A DNA stretch of 64,000 bases, taken from NCBI GenBank assembly GCA_003013855.2, contig PVNU02000998.1, positions 682,001 to 746,000 on the forward strand. The letters are read 5' to 3'. Below the pieces are notes generated by a model. That model worked only from the letters and a program-made list of their open reading frames with translations, was not told the DNA's origin and made no database searches. Of this stretch, positions 31,612-42,108 are shown one piece after another. How positions within the stretch are numbered: the first letter of the stretch is position 1; every line of letters begins with the position of its first letter. A program made the translations under genes and the position numbers. The stretch comes from Liriodendron chinense (Eukaryota; Streptophyta; Magnoliopsida; Magnoliales; Magnoliaceae).

Positions 31612-34600
31612 TTATGGATAGTAGATCTTCAGATGATCAGCGTTCCATGGATGGGAAAGGGGTCTGCCATCCATGCTTTCGAGCCAATAAGTACCGGGAC
31701 GGCGTGAGCTGAGTACCCTATATGGCCCTTCCCAGTTGGGACTGAAGACAGCGACTTTGTCTTTGACACTGACCTTTTTGAGAACTAGGTCGCCAACTCG
31801 GAATCGCCGCTCTTTTACCCGGGAGTTATAGTATCGCCTAACCCGTTGCTGATAGGCTGCTAATCGTATTTGGGATGCCTCTCGTACTTCATCAAGTAGG
31901 TCCAGGCTTGTCCGCAGTTGCTCTTCATTTTGATCAAGTCGGTGTTGGCTCGTTCTGCTTGTGGGCATCCCGACCTCTACTGGGACGACGACTTCTGCTC
32001 CAAAAGCTAAAGAGAAAGGCGTTTCCCCGGTTGTGGACCGAGCCGTGGTCCGATAGGCCCAAAGTACTTCGGGAAGTTCGTTTGCCCAAGCACCTTTCTT
32101 TTCTCCGAGCTTTGTTTTCAGGTGGTTCTTGATGATCTTGTTAACTGCCTCGACCTGGCCGTTGGCTTGCGGGTGGTGAGGAGAAGAATATATGTTTTTA
32201 ATGCCCAGACCCTTACAGAAGTTCCTGAATCTTTCGTTGTCGAACTGTCTCCCATTATCAGTAATTAATGTATTCGGAATCCCAAATCGGCACACGATCG
32301 CTCTCCAAATGAAATCTGTTGTTTTCTTTTCTGTAATGGTAGCTAATGGTTCTGCTTCCGCCCACTTCGTGAAGTAATCGATGGCAATGATTGCGTATTT
32401 TACCTGCCCTTTCTCCGTCGGAAGAGGGCCAATGATGTCGACTCCCCATTGAGCGAACGGCCACGGTCCAGACATGGGAGTGAGCTCTTCTGGTGGTAGG
32501 TGAGGAATTGGAGCGAATCGTTGGCATCTATCGCATTTTTTAACAACTTCTCGGGCGTCGTGCTGGATGGTGGGCCAATAATACCCCTGCCTGATTACTT
32601 TCTGTGCCAGTGCTCGGGCACCAGAATGATTCCCACAACAGCCAAAATGGATTTCACGTAACACGTAATCGGCTTCTTCAGTTCCTAAACAACGCAGACA
32701 TGGAAGGGAAAACCCTCTTTTGTAGAGGATCCCATCGATCAGAGTATATCGAGCTGATCTATAGCGGATACGCTGAGCTTCTTTTTGATCAGCGGATAAT
32801 TCGCCCGACTGTAAGAACCGGATGATGGGATCTCTCCAATATGGGGTAGCTGACACTGGAAGAACTCCTGCGGATTCGTTTGACGATATGCTTCGTTGAG
32901 GGAGGAACTCGATGCGAACCATCCTACCGAGCTCGTCGTCCGCTGATGATTCGAGCTTCGCGAGAGAATCCGCATTCATTTTCTTGCTTCTCGGGATCTA
33001 AACAATTTTATATTGATCAAAACGTGACAGTAGCTCTTGAGTTTTTGCCAGATATGCGGACATTTTCCCTCCTTTCACTTGGTATTCTGCGGTCACTTGC
33101 CCGACCACCAACTGGGAGTCGCTGTGTATCTTTATAGATCGGATTCCTACTTCAGAGGCGAGGCGGAGACCGGCTAGGAGGGCTTCGTATTCAGCCTCAT
33201 TGTTCGAAGCTCGGAATCCAAACCGGAGAGCGTATTGAATTTGGACCCCGTCAGGCGATGTCAAGACGAGACCGGCTCCGCTGCCTTGTGAATTGGAAGA
33301 TCCATCAACGTGTAATAACCAGGCCGGTGTGTCGTGGTTATCCTTTGTTGGCGGGTCCGATTTACTGTTGTCCGAAATTTCGAGGGGCTCGGTTAACTCG
33401 ACGATGAAGTCGGCGACGGCTTGACCTTTGATCGCAGCTCGAGGTCGATATTGTATGTCGAATTCACCGAGCTCGACATCCCATTTGACAAGATGACCTG
33501 AGGTTTCTGGGTTTTGCAGTACCTGTCGCAGTGGTTGATCAGTCAGCACAGCTATCGGGTGTGCCTGAAAGTATGGCCTCAACTTTCAGGCTGAGGTGAT
33601 TAGTGCTAAAGCTAGCTTCTCTATTGTCGGGTATCGCGCTTCTGAGTCGAGCAGGGCTTTGTTGACGTAGTAAACGGGCCTTTGTACCCCTTTGTCGTCC
33701 CGGACTAGTGCCGAGCTGACTGCCGCTGATGAAACTGCTAAGTACAAGAGTAGTTCTTCTTTATGCGCTGGTTTGGACAACAGCGGCGGAGAACCAAGGT
33801 AGGCTTTCAACTCGCTGAAAGCTTGCTCGCATTCCGAAGTCCAAGTCATCTCCTTGCATTTGCGTAACTGCTTGAAGAAGAGGAGGCATCGATCTGTAGC
33901 TTTTGAGACGAACCTGTTGAGTGCCGCGATCCTTCCCGTGAGCCGCTGGATATCCTTCACTGTGCGAGGTGAATTCATGTTGAGAAGTGCCTGAATTTTT
34001 TCAGGGTTGGCCTCAATTCCTCGCTGGTTTAACATGAAGCCAATGAACTTTCCCGAGCTTACTCCGAAAGCGCATTTGCTAGGGTTGAGCTTCATTCGAT
34101 ACCTCCGTAATATTTTGAACGCAGTGCAGAGATCGTAGACGTGGTCCTCCGTTCATTTGCTTTTCACGAGCATATCATCCATGTATACTTCCATAGTCCT
34201 ACCGAGTTGATCTGCGAACATCTTGTTTACTAGTCGTTGGTAGGTTGCCCCGGCATTTTTCAGCCCGAAGGGCATGACCTTATAACAGTAGAGCCCCCGA
34301 TCCGTAATGAATGCTGTCTTTTGCCTGTCGGGAGCGTGCATTTAGATCTGATTATATCCAGAGTAGGCATCCATGAAGCTGAGGAGTTCGTGCCCAGCGT
34401 TGCGTTAACGAGCTGATCTATCCGTGGTAGAGGGAAGCTGTCTTTGGGACAAGCCTTGTTCAGGTTAGTGTAGTCCACACAGACCCTCCATTTCCCATTG
34501 TTCTTTTTAACGTGGACGACGTTTGCCAGCCATTCTGGATAGCGTATTTCTTGGATGAATCCTGCCTTGCGCAATTTCTGTACTTCCTCTTCGATTATCA

Positions 34601-34949
34601 TGTACCTTTTTGTATTGAAAGAGCGCCTTTTTTGACGGATCGGTCTGATGGTTGGATCGACGTTTAGCTGGTGGACCATCACTTCTGGGCAGATTCCGGG
34701 CATCTCTTCATGGGACCACGCAAAAACGTTCACATGCTCCTTCAGGAAGGTGATTAGGCCCTCTCGCACCTTGTCCTCCAAACACGATCCGATCTTGATA
34801 ATTCTGGTCGGGTCGGTTTCTGACAAGGGAATGTCGATCAACTCTTCGGCGGGCGACCCGAGCTCCTTCTCTTCCTCCCTTGGGTCGAGAGAGGTCGCAT
34901 GAGAAACGGTTGATACCGCGCTTTTATTTTTCCCTCGTAGGGAAAGATC
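31612..34949 (-). pseudogene. Tat pol: RT, two RNase H regions, integrase
   Basis: On the minus strand the order is: RT start (WRVCVDYTNLNKACPKDSFP near 34480), RT palm (YKVMPFGLKNAGATYQRL and YMDDMLVKSK, 34285-34156), connection and first RNase H (33590-33880), second RNase H (LLHVDGSSNSQGSGAGLVLT near 33310, and ASNNEAEYEALLAGLRLA), then integrase (HHCC finger ending CDRCQRF; catalytic VDIIG, TDNG and GQVEAVN). A second RNase H is typical of the Tat lineage. Lesions are a 1-nt loss near 34395, TAA at 34342, TGA at 34153, TGA at 33586 and TAG at 32998. The integrase frame (32979-31612) is intact. The polyprotein stop is at 31612-31614. Confidence 0.9.
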
Positions 34950-35865
34950 GTAGCTGTAAGAACCCACATTTTTTTTAGCAAGCATACACACTTGTACGCC
35001 CACGAACCTTAGATTCATATAACATGTAAGACACTTCAGGAAAATATCTTCATTAGTCAGCTTAGTAGGTGAATCGAATTTCGAGGACGAAATTCTGTGT
35101 AAGGATGGTAGAATGTAATGCCCCGAAAATTTGACCGCACGAGTAAGTACACGAGTGCATGTCCAGACGGGAGAACTTAAATTCTAGGCCGTGTTGTTCA
35201 CTCGCATACACACACGTATGTACTTTTATACGCGTTCCAACACTTTTTAAGGCCTTTGAAAACTCAGTATACTTAACTAAGTCAACAAACTGACCGCTAG
35301 GAGGATCTATCGTTACTAGACCGGAAGATCTAACCTTCCATTATGATTTCGAATTTCGCGATCAATGTGAACCGCCGTATATCGTCTTGTACTCACATCT
35401 GTCTATAAATCTGATCCATACATCGTGTCCGTCATCGGACATATGCTTAGACCAGCGAGTTTTCGACCCTATGAATCTGCTCGGGTGTGTTTGTAACACT
35501 CTAGAATTTTAGAATAATTCAAATTATAGATTAGATAGTTATTTAATAAATTAAATAACTTAAATAATGAATAAATTAATATTAAACGATCCGTAAGAAT
35601 TATAGTATGATCCTTTCATTAGAAGTGCTCAACATGAACACTAGAATAGTATAGAAGTGGCAGGTTTCACATAATCTACAATAAACCAGAAAAATACGTA
35701 TTAATTGAACTTAAGTTATAGGAATATTTATAAAAATTATGATTTCTGGTGATCATTACCATACAAAACTCTATACAATAGTTCTAGGACACGATCCAAC
35801 CATACATGTCAAATTTCAACCCTTCGATCTTCCTACAAGTGCCCTAATAAGAAATCAGGCCATAA

Positions 35866-35985
35866 GTGGGCCATCTAGCTTCGGAACTGTCTCATTTTTT
35901 GTGTCATAGCCTGAAATCATGTGGCCTATCTAATGAATGGAGTGGATTGTGCATATACATCATGGTGGGACCCACGTGCACCGCG
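35866..35985. repeat. Half palindromic core inside Del LTR
   Basis: Reads gtgggccatctagcttcgg, ttttttgtgtcatagcctga, ggagtggattgtgcatatac, then atcatggtgggacccacg. It has the same word order as the right half of the palindromic-core elements, and a homologous block lies in the inverted Del LTR at 62180-62300. Confidence 0.6.
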
Positions 35986-36782
35986 TGCACCACGCATGCC
36001 CGGTCAACTCGCGTTGACCGCGAAATTGAAGAAATATTCTTCATCTTCTTCGTTCGCAGCCGCGGCAGCGGGCGGACGCTGTTCGCCTGCTTCATCCACG
36101 CCGTCCGTTGATGATCATCACGGGTGGACCCCACGTCAGGACAGCTTGCACTGCTTTATACGTGCAACGCACGTAAATAAAAAAAAGAAAAAGAAAAAGA
36201 AAGAGAAGGGACGCGTCTCCTTCGGACGCTGTTACAGCGTCCGCAGCAGCTGCGTCGCCCGACCCAACTGGCGATCCACACCATCCATCTGTGGACCCCA
36301 CATCACGCATCCAAACCGTCCATTCTTTTAGTCTCCCCGACGCTCACAAAACCCTCAAGTTTCTCTGTCGATAGTGACGTATCCAATCTTTTCCAAATTT
36401 CCGTTCGAACCAAAGAATCCCAAGATCCTGTCCGTTGCTGTGCATGGACGGACCAAAATCCTTCTGGGTATTCGTGTGGGCCCAACCTAGATTCCCAACG
36501 GGTATCAGGTGCTACAGATCTGCAGAAAGAAATCGCATCATTCTCCAACTCAAACAGCAGAACGAATTTCCGTAAATCGTTGACCATCCAAACCGCCGAT
36601 TCCTGGGTTGTATGGCGTTGATCTAGGCCGTCCGATTCCCTTCAGATGGATTTTCGACTCTAACTGGGAAACCACGCAACTCTTTCACAGCTGTACGACA
36701 ACATCCTCCTTCCTTGCATACAACGTAAACCACCTCAAATCGGGACCATTCCTTCTTCGTGTTCTCCCTATGGCTTCAAAAC

Positions 36783-36791
36783 ACTATATAA
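36783..36791 (+). promoter_or_regulatory. TATA box of Del LTR in Tat
   Basis: ctatataac followed by an initiator-like region and a GA-rich leader. It holds the same relative place as the ctatatatag boxes of the other Del LTRs. Confidence 0.5.
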
Positions 36792-36836
36792 CTCCCTGGC
36801 ATCTCCCTGCCTTCGTCAGATAGAGTAGTAAGAGCT

Positions 36837-37195
36837 AGAGAGAGAGAGAGAAGCCGTTAGAGAGAGAGAGAGAAGTCGTTGGAGAGTGAGAAGAAGAGAG
36901 AGAGAGACTGAGAGTAGGGGGTGCGTGCAGCTGTCTTGCTGTTGCTGCACTGCACCTCTGCTGGGTATTGCTCCAGCAAAAGGTAGAGGAAGAAAAGAAG
37001 GAAAAGAGGAAGAAAAGAAGAAGAAAAGAAAAGAAAAGAAAGAAGAAGAAGAAGGAAAAGAGGAAGAAAAGAAAAAGAAGAAGAAAAAGAAGAAGAATAG
37101 AAAAGAAAAGAAAAGAAGAAGAAAAGAAAAGAAAAGAAAAGAAGAAGAAAGAAGGAAGAAAAAGGAGAAAGAAAGAAGAGAGAAGAAGGACCTTC
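36837..37195. repeat. Long purine tract (GA)n / (GAA)n
   Basis: 36837-36916 is mostly (ga)n. 36975-37190 is an almost unbroken run of A and G, mainly gaa, gaaa and gaag units. Long open frames on both strands here encode only Lys/Glu/Arg or Phe/Leu/Ser runs and are artefacts. Confidence 0.85.
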
Positions 37196-37902
37196 TTTTC
37201 TAGACATCCAAACCGAGTCGACTCGCTGAGCCAACCCATATTCAGGTTTGGGCTTGTATAGAGCCTATCGTTCATCACAGGTGAGTGATTCATCTCACGT
37301 AACTTTCTATATTAATGTTCCTTAGTACTCTTCTTTGTTTACGTTCAATTTATAGAGACTCCTTCTCTAGTTAGGAATTTAAGTATATTTTTATACGTTC
37401 TTTCGTACCATGGAATCCTAGGTAAGGGATCCGTACATGTCCTATCTCTATATCCATAAAAGTTCATCGCCAATTATCCTGTCCTTATTTAATTAATCTT
37501 CTCAAGTTTTCCGTTTCAATGCACATGTTAGAATTCTATGACAATTCGATTTAGGATTTGTTACATATGACGTAACCAACATGCAGCACTAAATACATGT
37601 AGTAGTCTCAAGATTCCCCGTGTCATCATTCGCAAACTTCCCGATAAACAACAACTTAGGTTTCGACAGAATACAATGCATAACTCTTGAAATAATGTTA
37701 GCCTGTCAACATACTAAACCTTACACAACGACCTCCTCAAATTCCTCAATCAACATTAACCAAAATTTGATAAAGAATTATATAAATGAAGATAACCCAT
37801 GCATGGCGTGATTGGAATTGAGTTGATATACATTGTATGCTTGAAGAATGCTTCCATAACTCATGACATATACATACATTTATACACTGCGACAGAACAG
37901 GA

Positions 37903-38175
37903 GCATGGTTGATTTGACTCCTGGCGTGCATGGTTGATTTGCCGCCTCGCTGTACCGGTTAGGTGAGCATGGTTGATTTGCGACAGGTTCCTAATGTTCA
38001 GTGGCAGCGAGTTCTGGTCGTTTCACTTGTTGAGCATGGTTGATTTGCTCGGTTGGATCAGTGGTGCATGGTTAATTTGCCCACTGGCGTGCATGGTTGA
38101 TTTGCCGCCTCGTTGTACCGGTTAGGTGAGCATGGTTGATTTGCGACAGGTTCCTAATGTTCAGTGGCAACGAGT
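37903..38175. repeat. GCATGGTTGATTTG motif array in Del LTR
   Basis: Seven copies of gcatggttgatttg or a one-base variant start at 37903, 37928, 37967, 38034, 38066, 38091 and 38130. They lie within a larger direct repeat offset by 163 bp (37928 against 38091). The array is downstream of the LTR TATA box. Confidence 0.8.
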
Positions 38176-38671
38176 TCCTAGACGTTTGTTGCTCTCGCAC
38201 GTATCATGACATACATGACATTATATTCCATTCATAATAAAACATCAGTATATTAATCACAACCTTATTCTCGTATATTTCATACAATTCTATCCGTTGA
38301 TGATTCCCGTCCTATCTTTTATTAACTGGAATATTACCTGTGATGGAAATGACCTCACTGGGCTTTTAGCTCACCAAAATCACCACAGTTCTTGCAGGTT
38401 TTCAAGAAGGAAAAAAGACGTAGACAGAGCAGAGTATTCAGATGGGCACGTGTTACTCAAACGCCAATTGTATTTAATTTATTTTATCTTGTGAAATTCT
38501 ATGTAATAAGATATTAGTGGAAAAGAAGAGTTATACTTGGGATTTATTTTAGTTATACGATGTGTGGAATGGAATTTCAAGGAATCTGTGCTCGAATTTT
38601 AAATTCACACCCTGGAACTCGGGCTTTGGGTTTTTGTACCCGGGTTCCGAATTTCAGGGCGTGACAGTAGC

Positions 38672-40946
38672 AACGACGGACTTCCTGCTGATCTCCCCTG
38701 ACTACACCGATTCCTTCATCGGTTTCGAACTTCATTGCAAGGTGATAGATGGAGACGGCAGCTTTGAGAGCTCGCAGGATAGGGCGGCCGATGATGGCGT
38801 TAGAGGTCGAGGGGGTATTTACGACAAGGAAGTCAATCATAATTATTTTCTGGTTAGGTTCTTCCCTGGCCGTAACTGGTAGAGTTATCTCCCCTTCGGG
38901 CATGATGCTGTCCCCTGTAAACCCGGTCAACGCTGTCTTGACCGGTCTCAATCGGGATCTGTCGATCTTCATTTTTTCAAACACCGAAGCGTACAGGATA
39001 TCAGCCGAGCTGCCGGTGTCGACCATCATCCTGTGGAATCTTTTGTTGGCGACCACCATCGCGACGACAAGGGAGTCGTCATGTGGGTGTACGACCCCTC
39101 GAGCATCCTCTTTGGTAAATGTTATTGTTTGCGAGGTTACCTTTGCGACCTTTGCAGGTCGGCTGGTGATATTCACCGAGGGTCCCGGTAGAGATGTTCT
39201 TCCTTGCCGTACATAGTTTTTGCGGGAATTCCCGGAATCTCCAGTGGTCGGCCCTTCAAAGATCATGTGAATTTCTTCCACAGGGTTGTCGCTTTGTCCC
39301 TCATTCAAGTCAGTGGCTCGACTTTCATCCCTTCGTCCATCCGAACGTTGGGCAATGTAGTCTTTCAAAAATCCCTGTTAGATGAGGGTTTCTATCTGTC
39401 GCTTCAAGTCAAAGCAATCCACGGTGTTATGACCGTGGTCTTTGTGGTACAAACAGTACCTTGATTTCGACCTTCTATTGGGGTTAGTTTTTATCTTCGC
39501 AGGTCGTTTAAAGTTGTACTTGCCTTTCTCTGCTAAATATACTTGCTCGATGGTTTTGTTGAGCGGCGTATACGTTTCGAACCATGGTGCAGGTGATTTC
39601 GCTCCATGAGCAGGTCCATTCCGAGTTGGCGACCTTCGCTCTGACTTCCGCTCCGACCTGTGTCTCTTCGAGCTGCCGTTATCCTGTCGATCCTTATTCC
39701 TGGCTATCGGTCGGTGAGCGTTAACCAGTTCCTCGGTGTTGATGTGTTTAGCTGCTCGATCTAAAAATTCGGCCACGGACTGAGGTGGCTCCTCCCCGAC
39801 AGACTATAGGAATCGTCGATCACGAAGCCCCCTGATCATAGTGTGCAACAATACATCTTGCAAGAGGTTTTCGATTTGCACGGCTTCGGAGTTAAAACGC
39901 GCGAGGTAACCTTTCAGAGACTCATCTTCTTTTTGTTTGATCGCAGCAAGGTGAGTTGAATGCTTCCTCGGGTCGGTACTTCCGATGAACTGAGTGGCGA
40001 AGGCTCGGCTTAATTGAGAGAACGAGCTGATTGTCCTCGGTTTCAGGTTACGAAACCAGGTCCACGCCGAGCTCGTCAAAGACAACGGAAAAGCCTTGCA
40101 CATAATGTGTCCGTTGGCCCCGAGGAGGTCCATGAGGACTTTGAAGTTTTCTAAGTGCTCTGCCGGATCTCCTATCCCTGAATATTGCTTTAGCTGAGGA
40201 ACTTTGAACCCTTTGGGAAGGGGTTCCTCACGAATCTTGTCGGTGAACGGCGACTCCGATGAGTCGACCAGTGCATCTACTGCGATAGGTGCTCGGGCTC
40301 GCTGTGCTCTCTATATATCACTCATTTGTTCCCGGAGTTCTTTCAACTCAGCTTCCAGTGGGCTCAGGTTGTCGTCTACTCGGTTGCTGGCTTCACGATC
40401 AGCTCGTTCATGTTCGAGACGAGCCGTCCTCCGCTCCTCGAGCCTATGCCGTAGATCGCTGGCAGGTAAGCTTGTTACTGGCCGAGATCTGGCTCCGGTT
40501 GATTGGCTGGCGGCCTCGTTTTCTTCGTCCGGACCGGGGTGTTGAGAATGTTGTGACTGCCGAGTTTGGTGAGAGCGCTGGGATTGTTGAGGCCGGGGGT
40601 GAGTACGTTGAGGCTCTTCATGGCCTCTGTCATTTACGACTGTAGGATGGATTAGACCGGTTAGTAGAGCTTTAATCTCGTCCAGTCTCTGATCCACGTA
40701 GCCGAATCGTTCGTCAACGCCCCCCAGCTTTTGGGTGACCCCTCTAACCTGCTCTTCGAGAAGGGACAACCTGACTCCTCGATTACAAGGCCTCTGTTGC
40801 CGCCCCTGCTGAGCATAATTAGGAGAGTTTCCACCGAGCTGGATGGCGGGGTTTTCGGGAAACGACCCTTCGTTCTCAAATGTTTGATGGTCTGAAGGTC
40901 CGGCGATTGCGGCTGCTTTCCCTTTATACTTTCTCTTTCCAGCCAT
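38672..40946 (-). pseudogene. Tat gag and protease
   Basis: ATG at 40944-40946 opens MAGKRKYKGKAAAIAGPSD. A coiled region (LEAELKELREQMSDI) follows, then the capsid-like domain (AFPLSLTSSAWTWFRNLKP near 40080), a Cys-His box (CLYHKDHGHNTVDC near 39440) and an aspartic protease (MMVDTGSSADILY near 39030, with AIIGRPILRALKA downstream). All pieces lie in one frame, broken by TAG at 40311, TAG at 39804 and TAA at 39378. The frame would continue into pol if the nested Del fragment were absent, since insertion plus target duplication is 3717 bp, a multiple of three. Confidence 0.88.
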
Positions 40947-41027
40947 TGTGAAAGAGAGAGAAGATGTCGGGGTCGTCTTTAGCGATTGGGTGAGAACACA
41001 GAATTCCTCGTTAAAGGAGAAAGGCGG

Positions 41028-41045
41028 TTCCCACAGACGGCGCCA
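41028..41045 (-). promoter_or_regulatory. Primer binding site of Tat element
   Basis: Minus strand TGGCGCCGTCTGTGGGAA, three bases after the LTR end ATCAACA. TGGCGCC primer sites are usual in Tat/Athila elements. I leave the exact tRNA open. Confidence 0.8.
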
Positions 41046-41048
41046 ATC

Positions 41049-41755
41049 TGTTGATGCTGAAAATTGGTCAACAGATGAGGATGAAGATCCTTCGATCTTG
41101 ACGACTGAATGATGTTGATCTTCTCTCTGACAGAAGGTTGGATCCTGTAGAACACAAAGGAAAGCAAAGGGGGGTGGCTGGGGTCCAGCCGTTAGTCCTC
41201 CGATGCCTAAGTCAGTGGGATCTTGAAAGATTAAATATCTATCTCTTGATCAGTTTTTGTATCGTACCTCGATAATGAAGAGAATGCCGCAATTTATAGA
41301 CTTAGGTCGTGGGGTTACGTTCCTTTTTTTATCACCGTGATACTTGTAGAGGAAATCTCGGATCTCTGAGATTTCCTGAGCTGTCCCGTGATCTTCGAGG
41401 ATCTTCGGCGAGTTGGTTAAGGATTTCCCGGATGCTTCTCCTCTTATCACGCACAAACTTAGAGAATTGCGGTAATGGAACCAGGTCGTTACAACTCGAG
41501 TGGTCAGCCTTACGAGATCGTTCACAGGGATCGCCTTTCCTCCCTAGACCAGGTCGGTCTGACCTGACGACCTGTACTTGGGTCGTTCTTTCTGTCATCA
41601 GATCGATTTCGGGCTGAGCAGGCTGATCCGGATCCATTCCTAAGTCAGCTCGTATTCTTCTCGCAACAGTACCGAGGTCAGCTCGTATTCTTCTCACAAC
41701 AGCTCATATTCTTCTCGCAACAGTACCGAGGTCAGCTCGTATTCTTCTTACAACA
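41049..41755 (-). repeat. Tat 5' LTR
   Basis: 41049-41698 aligns with the 3' LTR. The outer end has an extra 54-bp unit (from 41701; the earlier copy starts at 41647). The final ACAACA is followed by GTGTC. Minus-strand TATA at 41292-41298. Confidence 0.9.
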
Positions 41756-41760
41756 GTGTC

Positions 41761-42108
41761 TTCTTCTTTTTTTTTTTTTTTATTATAATCTATCCAAGAT
41801 CTGACTTGTTGACTCGGATGGTCTCTACCTGTACAACTATGCCACGTGTGCGGTGGAAGAGACATCACGGGAGACTGCCCCTTTAGACAGAATCCATGTG
41901 TTTTCAGTTGCACAGTTAAAAAATCAAGACCGTTTATTTGGGCTGCTCTGCTGTGTTGATATACCAGGCCTCCATTTCCACGGTATTTACATGCTCTCAG
42001 TGGTCCACCTGTATGGTCCATGGAGGAGAGATTTTTGGGACACGTGACATTAACATAAATTGTAAGGGTTCTCTCACTGTTGCAGACCGTAAGGGCATGA
42101 TTACCAAC
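41761..42108. other. Non-coding spacer
   Basis: Starts with a poly-T run (41768-41782). No gene or defined repeat seen. Confidence 0.5.

Larger units (their letters stand above)
34955..38666 (+). mobile_element. Del/Tekay-type LTR element remnant inserted in Tat
   Basis: A 3712-bp insertion with TG...CA ends and 5-bp target duplications GTAGC (34950-34954, 38667-38671). It separates the Tat protease from RT. 34955-35113 holds a stub beginning TGTAAGAACCC and the end of a Del internal region (tcgaggacgaaattctg, then a purine-rich aaggatggtagaa). A single LTR of about 3.55 kb follows (35114-38666), beginning TGTAATGCCCCG and ending GGGCGTGACA. It looks like an element reduced by internal deletion. 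There is no coding region left. Confidence 0.85.
26231..41755 (-). mobile_element. Tat-type Ty3/Gypsy retrotransposon with antisense gene
   Basis: The element is bounded by TG and CA ends and by identical 5-bp target duplications GTGTC (26226-26230, 41756-41760). In minus-strand order it has a 5' LTR (41049-41755), primer site (41028-41045), gag-protease (40946-38672), RT-RNaseH-integrase (34949-31612), an antisense gene on the plus strand (27399-31208), polypurine tract (26905-26924) and 3' LTR (26231-26904). Order, a TGGCGCC primer site and an antisense ORF beyond pol fit the Tat lineage. A 3.7-kb Del fragment and a 1.5-kb solo LTR are nested inside. By eye the LTRs differ at about 20 of 650 aligned sites, so the insertion is neither brand new nor ancient. 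It cannot make its proteins because gag-pol is broken. Confidence 0.9.

Noticed and set aside
34648..34902. Plus-strand frame opposite Tat RT
   Set aside because: Shadow of pol; the genuine antisense gene lies at 27399-31208 instead.
36886..37293. Long frames on both strands over the purine tract
   Set aside because: Encode only Lys/Glu/Arg or Phe/Ser/Leu runs; consequence of (gaa)n.
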